Source: Thuidium tamariscinum (taxonomy: Eukaryota; Streptophyta; Bryopsida; Hypnales; Thuidiaceae). From it: a stretch of DNA of 64,000 nt. Made by a program: the position numbers and the translations under genes. Below the pieces are notes generated by a model. The model was not told where the DNA came from and searched no databases. It saw only the letters and a list, made by a program, of their open reading frames with translations. The stretch lies in assembly GCA_947034885.2 (NCBI GenBank), contig OZ019759.1, positions 1,180,501-1,244,500 of the forward strand, in the 5' to 3' direction. Position 1 is the first letter of the stretch. Each line of letters opens with the position of its first letter. Positions 34,906 through 45,305 of this stretch are shown here, in pieces.

Positions 34906-35095
34906 TAGTGGATCTTCAGTTTGATCAATGTGTGATTCATGGAATTACGGAAGTCACTGTAATTACTGAAGTCGAATGTACTTCTGTGATAATGTCTTTA
35001 AATAATTTCCTGTGTCGCAGGTAGTTCTTCTTTGTAGGCAACATCTCTCAGAATGAAGTGTCCATCTGTTGGTATCCTTGTATAACACAAATATG

Positions 35096-35116
35096 TTATC
35101 CTCGAGTCGAGGATGT
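35096..35116. repeat. 21-bp palindrome next to the DUF7869 start
   Basis: Copy 37 bp before the ATG at 35153, matching 10613-10633 in element 1 (40 bp before the ATG). Confidence 0.88.
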
Positions 35117-35152
35117 ATTCGGTTCTGAATGAAGTGATCTTTTTTTGGCAGA

Positions 35153-37999
35153 ATGGACTTACCTGGTTTGAATGAGTTCTCTCTTCCGTTGCCAACCTTA
35201 CCAGCCGGTGTTGCACCGTGTGAGGGTATTCCCCGCAGTCTATGGACTACCAAAGCTGTAACCCTAACAAACGACTTAGGAGTGGAGGTTGCAAAAGCAA
35301 TTTGTCACAGTGTCGATGCACATCTTGTCATTGATATGGACGGAAAATGCCTTGGTGACGACCGCGTCGCAGTTCAAATTGCAGAATCTCTGAGTGAGGT
35401 TGATGTTCCCTCTGCTTGGATGTGGTCGATGCGCTCTTGGCCGATTTCAAGGGTTCTTCTCAGAGGTGTTAGTCTATATGATCATGATCAGACGCATATC
35501 TTTAAGACTGCCACAAGTGTGTCCGCACGGCGTGTTTGAACAGGCGTGCGTACCTATGAAAGTTCTCGTGAGAAAAAAGATCCGAATCATCCTCCCAAGA
35601 AATAAACAACTCTTATGACGCGGGCAATCACTGAAGTCTCTACTATGGTTTGTTGTCGTAAGAAATGTCTGCAACCATTCCCTCGTGGGTAGATTCAAGC
35701 CATACGCTCACAACTATATGTCCATGGTGGTGTTTACCACCGTCAGTCATGTTTGCTGGGTGTGCACAAACAAATCCATCATGACTCGAACGGAAGGGAG
35801 ATGATCACCTTAGCATCTCATGAAGTTTGTCCTTCTGCTTGGTGTGCCATTCATGGAGTCCATAAGTCTACTTACTATAGGTACAGAGAGCAGGCAAGGA
35901 ATGATAAGCAACCCGAACACCATGATAATGTTGGCTTGAAGAAGCCAAGGACGCATACAGTACAAGCAACCGCCACGCTACGAATGCTTCTTGAAAGTAA
36001 TGCAGACCAAATGCCTCACAAATCAAGGACCCTTCAGTCAGGAGAAAAAGTTCCTTCCATGGTTCTCCCTTCTGCATTCAAATAGAGAGAGACGTTGCTT
36101 GAGATCAATAGTGTTAATTCCTCATTCCAGCTACTACTTGTTTCAACAAGTGGATTGAGCAACATTCGTCGTATTTCATTTCCAGAGTACGCTCCCAAAG
36201 CTCGGGGTGACAGTTTCGCTCGTTGTGGACAATGTGGTAGATTGAAGCAGCTCAGGAACACTTGTACACCACGTTCGCATGCTCAAGAAGTGTGGACTAA
36301 GAAACTGAAGGTTCACCTTGCAGGACAACAAGCCCACAGGAAGTTGTACTATGCAAATCGCATCTTGTCTAAGAAGTGCCCTGAGAAGATGTTGACTATC
36401 ATCCATGACAAAATGGATCACTCCAAGACAGCTTCTCTACATTACTCTCACAAGAACAAGGGGACCGATTCTTTTATGAAGTTACCGGTTGTTGTTACTA
36501 GCATGATAGCTCATGGACATGGAGATGTTCGATATGCTCATTATGGATTGGATATCTTCCCCACAGATTCGAATCATACGGTTGGACCCATTGCGAAGTT
36601 GCTACATGATTTGGAGTCCGAACCAAAGGTTTCATCTCGAAAAGTGTTTGAGAAGGATGATCCTATTCATCCTTTATCGGTTGCAATTTTGGAGGGGTCA
36701 CAAATTTGTGAAGACTCCCTTGCTCCTTGTCTAGAGGAGGTCATTCCGGCTCAAAGTCTTCCTCCAACATTGACTCTGCAACTTGACAATGCGTATGGTG
36801 ACAACAAAAATCGTTGGGTTTTTGCATTTTGCTCTCTCCTTGTGTACAGAGCTATATTTCGTGAAGTATACATCAATTTCCTCATTGTTGGACACACTCA
36901 TGAAGACATTGATGCCCTTTTTGGTCGATGGAGCAACAAATTAAAGACAAATGACTACCTCACTATTCCCAAGCTAATGAAGTCGTTCATGGATTGCGAA
37001 ACGCATCCTATAATTCCGCATTTCATTGAAGAGGTTCCTGATTTTAAAGGATATGTAGAGGGATACTTACATACGGGTGATGATTCTCTACAAGGTCATT
37101 CTCAAGCTCAACAATTCAAATTTTATAAGGACTCAAATGGATGGCCTATGATGCAGTACAAAATTCTTTGTACTGATGGTGATTGGTTGCCAAAGGAAGG
37201 TAGAGGGATTCGTTTGTGGAAGGAGACAACAGATGGGCACCCTAAAGTTCCAAGAGAAAGTCCTAAACCTTTGGCTCCTCAACTTATGCGTTGCTTTGAT
37301 GAGGTTCGTAAGGGTTTATTTGGCTACATTGATTTATAGGGTGCAATGGCTAATCAAGACTTGTTTGGAGAGTTTCGGAGGAAGATTGAGCCGGTAAAGA
37401 AATATTGGGAAGGTGTGGCAAACGCATTGCTTGAGCCACTTGTGAGACGTGAGACTTTAAGAGATGGATTTTGGCCACATTCTATTACCTCCAATGATGA
37501 GGTAGACCAATACTTGGATGATGGGACAATGCGTGAAGAATTTGCAGAGGATGCACCATTTGTTGGGCGCAAGCGTGATCGTCCACCTCCTTCATTCCGT
37601 GTTGGTCGTGATGTATATGCAGGTTACTTTGTTGTGGTGCGACCCGCTGATGGCGATCTCCATCCATTTTGGCTTGCTCGAGCACTTACAAATCCAAACC
37701 CGGACCCTGCGTATATCAATTCAATTCAGCTACAATATTGGACGCCTACATCTTTTCAACACATTGATGAAGCGACCTATGTAGGATGGGATACAAAACA
37801 AGGGAATGTGTGGTGCGAGGACAAGGCCATCTCTTCAAGTTGGACACACATAGACTGTATCATGACTGCTTGGAAGCCACGTGTGAGAACTGGAACTGTA
37901 GATCCCAAGGTCAAAATTCCGAAGATACAAATTGCTATCATCAAAGCATCGGTAGATGCGTATAATTCAAATGAAGGCAATAATGCATCTTTGACATAA
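35153..37999 (+). pseudogene. DUF7869-type candidate transposase, element 2 copy
   Basis: Same frame and exactly the same length (2847 nt) as the element 1 copy. It is broken by TGA 35537, TAA 35603, TAG 35690, TAG 36083 and TAG 37337. At each site the element 1 copy has a sense codon (CGA, GAA, GAG, TGG, TGG). It keeps L-Q-L-D-N, D-N-K-N-R-W-V-F-A-F and H-T-H-E-D-I-D-A-L-F-G-R. Most codon differences from the other copy look synonymous or conservative. The ATG follows an acceptor AG (35150-35151) by one base. It lies 0.6 kb from the right TIR. Confidence 0.82.
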
Positions 38000-38601
38000 A
38001 GATGTTTAGTTTGTAGGATCCTAAACTAAATAGTTATAGTTTGATGTTTATAGGTTAGTTGCTCTATTATTCTAAAATTGATCAAAAATGAAAAAAAATG
38101 AAAAAATAAAATAAAATTAGTTTGTTAGTATAATTTCTAGTTTATGTATTACTTTTGTATTCTTTTTAAGGGAAAAAAAGAGGGGGGGAAATGCCAAAAA
38201 AATAGATTACATTCAAAAAAATATTTTGCTTTTTGTATTGGTTTCTTTAGTTTTTTGTATTCATCTATATTTAGACATGAATGTCATGGATGGAGCTCAA
38301 TGTAATAAATCCATATTCTTCTTGTCTATATTGTATTGTGCATTTTGCTTTTTGTTGATTGCATTTTTGTTGTCCAAACTTCTTTATTTAAAAAAAAATG
38401 TATTTCTGTATTCTATGTTAAATGGTTCTAAAGTTAATGTAATTACTTTGTATTGGACTTGCTTTATTATTGAAATTATTCTACTTTTGCATTTCTCCTT
38501 ATCATTTCTGGTTCTTTGTAGTCTCAATTTATTGAATTGTCTTAATTTAATAAACCTTTTCTTTACTAAATTTAGAATCATAATTAAAAAGAGACTCCTG
38601 A
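38000..38601. other. 3' region of element 2 between DUF7869 gene and right TIR
   Basis: AT-rich with poly-A and poly-G runs. It is alignable with 13520-14114 of element 1. No gene seen. Confidence 0.6.
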
Positions 38602-38628
38602 TTTTCTCAATTTAATGAATATGGCCTT
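38602..38628. repeat. Right TIR of element 2
   Basis: Exact reverse complement of 20960-20986. Confidence 0.97.
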
Positions 38629-38687
38629 CTTGCCAATGCTTGTTGAAGATCCTGGCATCGCAAATTGAAATCATCAAGTAAAGCCTT
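38629..38687 (+). pseudogene. DUF7869 relic, part 2, with right CTTG duplication
   Basis: After CTTG at 38629-38632 the frame of the relic at 20640-20958 resumes and reads C-Q-C-L-L-K-I-L-A-S-Q-I-E-I-I-K and a TAA stop. This aligns with K-I-P-K-T-Q-I-D-I-I-K near the C-terminus of the element 1 DUF7869 protein. It gives direct evidence for the insertion point of element 2. Confidence 0.85.
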
Positions 38688-40370
38688 CTTCCATATGTTT
38701 GATGTATTTCAATGATAGTCACTTATATGTTCTAGTTTTTGAACCTCTAATGTTGGGATATTTAGTGTTTTTATATATTATTTGTAATACATTGTATTAC
38801 AAATGATATTTCTATATTGGAATTAAATAGATGGTGTTTGATTAATGTGAGTTTATAGTTTGTTTTGAGATATAGTGTTTGGATTGTAGTTTTGTTTTAA
38901 TAGAATGAATGTACTTCTATATATTCAAAAAAGAATCTACTATTACATTTTACTATATTGCTTACTGTACAATTATAGTTGTTGTGCTTTTTTATTCTTT
39001 GCAAAAAATGCATTTAGAAATAAAAATTTAGCTGTGTGAATTCTAGAGTGCAACCTTAGTCTAGTTCAGTATCTGGATAGCACCCACGGCTTAATAAGAT
39101 GGAGGTCAAAAGGATTTGAACCCGGACCTCCACTTACACAACTATTAGTCTCTTACAGTGCCACTCACAATACACCTTAACAAAATAGGGTGGATAATTG
39201 ATGAAGATATTTACATATTAGTAGGTGCCGAACAACATATACTAGATACAAACTCAAGTTGTAGTCTATAGCTTTTACAGAAGGTACCAAATAGAGACTG
39301 TAAGTACTCTTTTTTTCTATTTCAAACTATCATTTTAATGGAAATTACAATTTCTAATTTATAAAATGAGATTCAATTAACTTAATTTTAATACAATTAT
39401 ACATGGATTTCTTGTCGTACAAATGGATAATATTATTTTGGCAAATTCGTAATCTCCCAAATTCATGAATATGATGTTCTGATTAAATGCATGAAATTGA
39501 AGCTCTTTTTCTGGGGCCAGAGTCAAAAGTCGGTCACCATGTTATGTGATTCCTCTGTGCCATCTGCAGTTTACGTTTTAAAAGGATGATCATCTCTAAC
39601 CAAGATCTGATCCAAAGATGCAGAATTTTTCAAGGAGGCTAAAGCTATTTCTTATCATTGTTTATCTAATAGTCTAAGAACAAACTTGTTAGTGGAGAGG
39701 GAGTTTAAGGTTTTGATTTCAGTGAGTGGGTAGAGAGTCTAGGGTTTCGATCTCTGCAAATTCGTCATAGTAGGGTTTTGTCACACTCTAAGTGTTCGCC
39801 TTTGGTGACTATCATCCTTGATTTCCACCTCAGTCTGTCTTGACCAACTTCTATCCCCATTGCTTGAGCCTTGGCTGTCCATTATTCTATTATCTTTGTA
39901 AGTTCAAGTATTTTCTTGGTCAACATTTTTTTCACAAAATGTGCACTTCAAACCTCATTGTAGTTTTGGCAAAGCGAATCTCATTTTTAAATATAGAAAT
40001 GAAGTTGCCTTCAGAATTAGCTTGCCTTACGCTAAAGACTTTACATAACTTTCAAAATTCGACATTTTCTTAATCAAATATTATAATCTTTCAATCCATA
40101 AGTAGTATTTTTTAATTTGATTAATGACACATCTAGTTTGAATTCATAAGGTTACATTTTTTGATAAAATGTTGATTAACACTTGGAAGAATGTTTAATG
40201 AAAATCCCCAACTCAAGTGCAATAACCAAAGAGTATTTGAGTATATATTTCCAAAATATGTTTGTATTTGAGCTATTTTTAAAAGGATCTTGATGGCAAT
40301 TAAATAAAACATCAATTAGATGTTAAACACAAATTGTCAAGTACATTTTGGAACATTGTCAAATACAACG
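38688..40370. other. Non-coding stretch
   Basis: AT-rich. Apart from the SINE head near 39105-39172 I see no supported gene. Short open frames at 39840 and 40133 have no protein-like features. Confidence 0.5.
39105..39172 (-). mobile_element. tRNA-headed SINE, minus strand
   Basis: On the minus strand, GTGGCACTGTAAGAG (box A like, about 39165-39153) is followed about 40 nt later by GGGTTCAAATCC (box B, 39123-39112). This is the spacing of a pol III internal promoter. No complete tRNA cloverleaf is evident, so it is a tRNA-derived SINE head rather than a tRNA gene. Confidence 0.6.
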
Positions 40371-40372
40371 AC

Positions 40373-40605
40373 GCTAGCGTGCGAGCGTGGAGCGGCGAGC
40401 CTGTGAGCCGTGAGCGTGGAGCCTGTGAGCGGGAAGCCTCCAAACCAGATATTTTCAAATTTTTTGGGTAAAATTACTTTTTTTCATTTTTTTTTTCAAA
40501 ATTCTAATTTTTTTTCCATTTGTTCTTCAATTTAAGACCTATGACCGTGTGACCTATTATCGCGTCACCAATGACCGTGACCTATGACCGTGTCACCTAT
40601 GACAA
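40373..40605. repeat. Left inverted block of candidate element 3
   Basis: GCTAGCGTGCGAGCGTGGAGC and related GAGC repeats (40373-40432), then GACCTATGACCGTG repeats (40537-40603). The same two motifs occur in inverse order and strand at 55003-55096. Confidence 0.6.
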
Positions 40606-41246
40606 TCATTTCTGTGAAATTTTTTTTTTTTTTGTTTAAAGTTTAATTTGATGAAGACAGAGGCCTTCAAAGTTTATCATACGTATTTTAGGATTTAGTT
40701 TCTCGACACTCTAAAAATTATCAAACACTTATATTGAAGCTATATCCTAGTGATACTTTATGCCAAAATATAAAGCTAATTTTGTGTCCTTCTTAGTCTC
40801 ATGATTGCCTCTACGTCATCATTTTTCAAATTTAAATACCATACCTGTACTGTCTATTGTATACGTGCTTTATCTACATATGCTTCAGTTGGTATTTTCA
40901 ACAAAATGTCAAAGAACCGAGGGGAATATAATTCTCCACATGATGACGGAGAAAGGCTATTCCCCCACACGGTCCTTTGCCATGTATGACCATCGAAGAA
41001 GACAACTCTTATAGTAGCGCGTTGTAGAATGGCAATTGTTATGGGACATATGAATATGAACCCTGGAATTTGAGTCTTGTCACTCTTCCTCATTTTCAGG
41101 GTTCATGAATACTCTTCGCTCACATACAAGCATAGTTGCATCAACACTTTCTAATACTTTTGTAATATGAGGAAATGAACTTCAAACAGCAATTATAATA
41201 TATATTTATAAATGAAATTGAAAAACATAAACATATCTAGCCATAC

Positions 41247-44200
41247 CTATTCTGGAATTGCAATAATTCCTGCTCGAACTAGAAGTACCTTCAATTCATT
41301 GAAGCTACAACTTGGTGCATGAATGAATTTGTCTTCGTGGACATCCATCTTGCAAAAGTACCTGTACAAATAGTACAAGTGCTTGCAGTTCACGTACTGT
41401 TGTCGACCACCAATAGCTGAAACAGCCATATTCACAAAGTCTGGACATGTACACGTTGGAAACATTCCTATTATAACTCGATATGCATTCCTGTTAGAAT
41501 CTGACCCTGTCTCGAGTACTACAATTGCACCAAGTCCTAGAAAAGGGAGTAAAGTCACCTCTAGAATTTGGCCTCTGACATTGCCCGCACTTTCCCACTT
41601 ATTCCGTTGTTCGATGGTTGGTGCATTTGCAACCCTTCGAATGGTACGGTTATTCCTCACTGTTGGATATGCGTCAGGGTTCTTCGGTGAAGGGTGGTCA
41701 TACAAAGCAGTGGTGAAAATCTTTGACATGGTGAACAATCGACGTGGTGACAATACTGGCCGTGCTTGTAGGTGAAATCCAGCATGCTGCAACAACAATG
41801 TCTCTTCACGATTGAGGTTTGTTCCAGTGAGAATAGGCCAAACCTCTGGTATCTCGGGCCAATCAATAACCCACTTCCGTTTAGAACCCTTCACACAACG
41901 TTCAATGTCATCCCAGCAAAACCAAAAGTCAACTACCACTTCTCGTTTACTACTATATTCTTCTTTTCTTCCGCGGTAGGTTGGCGCTGGAGTTCCCTTC
42001 TTTCCCCTTGAAATTTTAGCTGTGCACTTGATGTTTAAGGTCTTCTGTTGAGCTTGACATCTTGCATTTGATTTGTGGCTGATTCTTGCAATATGCCATT
42101 TGGATGTGTCGCAATCACTCTCAAATGCAATTGGAACATATGTTGAAGTATTTGCCTCAGATTCTTTAGTCTTGTCTTGCAAAGAAGGTGAAGAAGTTGT
42201 CGTAGACCTTGTTCTAACACGAGGTTGAGAGAACTTCATTTTGTCCGGTCTATGTGAATCACCTGCATCACCAATGGGGACATCTAACTTCCTCTTCATG
42301 CTCCCAAATATTTCTTCTCCTTCTAAGTGCGGTATTCTTGTTCCCACACCTTCTGATCCCGGCAAAGCATTCAACGCATCTGCAATTTTTTTGGAATCTC
42401 CACTCCTCCTAGCAGCTCTGAGCTTCAACTCTCCTTTTGAGGGACCTGAGCCCGATGCATGGCCTTTCAAGTATGCTCTGTAATTTGTCATTTGCATCCA
42501 AGCACGGATACTGTCATCACATGTTGCATCAAATAAGTTGTTCCCTCGATTTCCCGACATTTGCAGCCACTTGTTATGTACCGTTTCAGATAGGTTACAT
42601 GATGGTAAGTCCAACATCTTCTCCAAACTCAATTTCTAGGAAAGCCAGAGAACTCAAAAGAAGTTAGTCTTATATACTTCAAATAAATCAAGCTTCTTTG
42701 CATGTATCTACTTGTACGTATTCAATATACATTCTAACATTGTATACGACTAGCAATGACTTCATCAATAGGGTTAATATATGGAAAACTACATAATGAA
42801 GAATATATCATTAATCCAGATTGTTAGTCCAAGAGATTAAATGCCTTTCAATTTTTTCATTTCATCCACAAATTCTTAATGTAAATCTTAAATTTGGGGG
42901 GTCCACCTAAAACCATTAATATGTCCGTCGGATCCGAGTGATGTAATTACTATATTACTTGGACCCCCTCGTTTTCAGACATGGGAAGGAAAAATTGAAA
43001 AAATCAGAAAAAAACCAAAAAAAAAATTGGATGTATTCACTACCACTTCATTCTTATCATACATTAAACTAAACTTTCTATTAGAGAATTTTTCATTTCA
43101 TCTATAAGAATTACATAACTTGACATCAAAAATTCAACGCACCATGTCCATGAAGCCTCCCCACTGCCGATATCGAAAATGCCAAAAAGCCAGCCAATGA
43201 TCTAAGTCACGAAGTGCATCTTCAGTTGCAACTCCCGATGATAGCCACCATGAACGTATTGCCAAGTAACGTGTCTCTACTTGGTCCATATTCTTCGAAT
43301 CTTTGTATTGCTTGCATAACGAAATATGTTGTTGTTGGAATGCCTCTTTGATGTACTTCTATGTATGTCTATGGAGAGAGGTACTCCAATGCAGCAAACA
43401 TGTTCTTTCACGATTCTCCATTGCAACATTGGCAGAACCGCTACCATACACAATGCGAACTGCATTCCAATTGGCCATGGCACTATCTGCCATAAATCCC
43501 TTGAAATTCGGATTAGGCACCCCATGTTGAAGCATTACCGCGTTTAAACTTCGCCAAAATTGTACTTGAACCTCGGTGTCTTCAGATTGCATATCACAAA
43601 TAGCTACAGTCATCACCTTCTTGTACTCCGTATCATACACGTGGCAAGCCATTGTGGTCCACTCCTTCACGCGCTTCACGTGGTCAAACATCAACCAAAC
43701 ATTCTGCAGATCACTTCCTCCTTGCATGCGCTTCACAAGGTCTACTCCACTCCCAGGCCCCTCTGTAAGCATTTTAAAAATGTAGACCTTTTCTTTACCT
43801 TGTCCTGGAAAGACGTTGTCGTGTATGAATTCGAACTTCGACTCTTTCTTCATGGTCATAATGTTGTCAATTACTCCTCCACGATTGTTTGAACGGAAAG
43901 AAGAGATAACGTTGCGGATACTTGGACTACTCAGGTACTGGAAGCGATCCATAACCTCTTCCATTTCCTCCTCCTTCAACATCTCCTTCTTGCCCACTCC
44001 ATTGTGAAACAAGTAGTTTGTTAAGAAGTCTTTACTAGCTGAAAGAGCAAGAGCAGAGTTTGTAGCCAAGGGTGTCTTTGCCACTTGCTCCGCTATAAGT
44101 CCGCAAATCTTTTCAGTAGAATCTCTGTACATGCCCTTAGCACCAGGGTGCCTGTGCTCTCCAAAGTGAATTGCTGCTCTACTCACTTCTGGCTTATTAC

Positions 44201-45302
44201 TGCATACGTAATATATCCTAGCTGGGCATGCGCTAAGACACATAGGTGAAGTTTTGCAAACTTTGCATACTAGATTTGAGTCTACAAGTGTACACTCTCC
44301 CGGAGTAAAAGGGAATACAGTATATCCAGTCCACTCTGTCTCATTTTTCTTTGAAGTTCTCTTCAGATAATCACAATTTGCATTCTCACAAGAAAGATGT
44401 CCAGCACAGAATGACTTACGGAATTTCAGGTTGTCGGAGTTGTGAATGTTTGTAGTCATCACTTTACACCACGGATGTCCGTTGTATCGCTTATCCATCC
44501 CCTCCAAATTGCGGGCCCCTGATGAAGAAGAAGATGAGCGGCATGGTGGCAATTCGAAGATGACATCTCCATCAAAGACGGCAGGAAGAAATGGAACTTG
44601 CATGTGCTTGAAACTGCCCAGATCCATTGTTGACAACTCATTCCGAGAGCGGCGCATGGTACCTAGTCTCTTCAAACAATCCACTATGCTCTCTATGCTC
44701 GCTACATGTGGATTGAAATGGGGGACTGTCGATGCCGATTTTGAAGGACTACTTGAAGGGATTGCGGATAGTGACTCAATTGTTTCCATCTTGCATGGTG
44801 CAAGCAAAACAGAACTAGCAGGATTCTCAAAACCAGAATGAGGAGTTTCCCCATCAGAATCTGAAGACAACTCAATGATTGGATCTAATCTCTCTACTTT
44901 CACCGCACGAAGTGCTTTATGCTTCTCAAGAATTGGCGAAGCTTCCGGAGGTGGACTAAGTGCAATGCCCGATTTGGTACATGGCATATTCACTGTAGAA
45001 TTATCTGACTGACGACTAAGGATTTCCAAGGACGCACTGAACATAGACAGTGGAAGCCCATACGCTCTATAGTTTCCTGGACCGAGGTACCAACAACGTA
45101 TTCCGTCCTCTACGGACACAACAACAGGGATGGACTCCTGGACTTCACCCGAATCTAGCATTTTTTCCTCTTCAACATATATGGAGGTCTCTATAAATTT
45201 GAATCGAACATGGAGAAGGTGGGAGGCCACTCTAGCGGGTTTACCATCTACTACTGGAAAAACCAAAGGAACTTCACGGCCATCTACTCTAATGTAAGCC
45301 AT
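41247..45302 (-). pseudogene. WRKY-GCM1-like/MULE/SWIM transposase, one in-frame stop
   Basis: Exon 1 is 45302-43143. Its ATG lies one base after a TTTCAG acceptor, so a 5'-UTR intron is likely. Exon 2 is 42635-41247. The donor GT at 43142 and acceptor AG at 42636 keep phase 0. Residues from about 285 contain a Cys/His-rich segment (C-A-G-H-L-S-C, C-K-V-C, H-R-H) like the WRKY-GCM1 zinc fingers of MULE proteins. The transposase core has L-M-F-D-H-V-K, C-D-M-Q-S-E-D and G-F-M-A-D-S-A-M-A-N-W. The C-terminus has a SWIM finger, C-T-C-P-D-F then V-N-C-K-H-L. One TAG at 43361-43359 replaces what looks like a Lys codon; the frame runs on for 72 codons to the donor. Otherwise complete. Confidence 0.85.
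42896..42969. repeat. Hairpin H5, decayed
   Basis: GGGGGGTCCA at the left, GTCCGTCGGATCCGAG at the centre and TGGACCCCCTC at the right. The arms match only partly. It lies in the MULE intron and is the oldest-looking member of the hairpin family at 47876, 48294, 48625 and 51963. Confidence 0.6.
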
Positions 45303-45305
45303 CCT

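Larger units (their letters stand above)
20960..38628. mobile_element. Element 2: complete 17.7-kb TIR transposon
   Basis: Bounded by 27-bp perfect inverted repeats (20960-20986 and 38602-38628) starting AAGGCCATATTCATTAA, with CTTG duplicated outside. It contains, left to right: the reverse-strand locus with Ser-rich tail, FCP1-like domain, methyltransferase-like and ParB-like domains (21469-28571); a 6.6-kb spacer with a tandem array; and the forward DUF7869-type gene (35153-37999). About twenty 21-bp palindromes lie inside. The host is a relic DUF7869 gene split in frame. I cannot place it in a named superfamily; a 4-bp duplication would be unusual for hAT (8 bp), MULE (9 bp) or CACTA (3 bp). 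Confidence 0.92.

Noticed and set aside
25..35116. CRISPR array made by the 21-bp motif
   Set aside because: Spacing is irregular, copies lie in introns, exons and promoters, and the genome is eukaryotic.
39430..39480. Degenerate third right TIR (CCCAAATTCATGAATATGATG)
   Set aside because: Similarity to the TIR is partial and no element sequence lies beside it.
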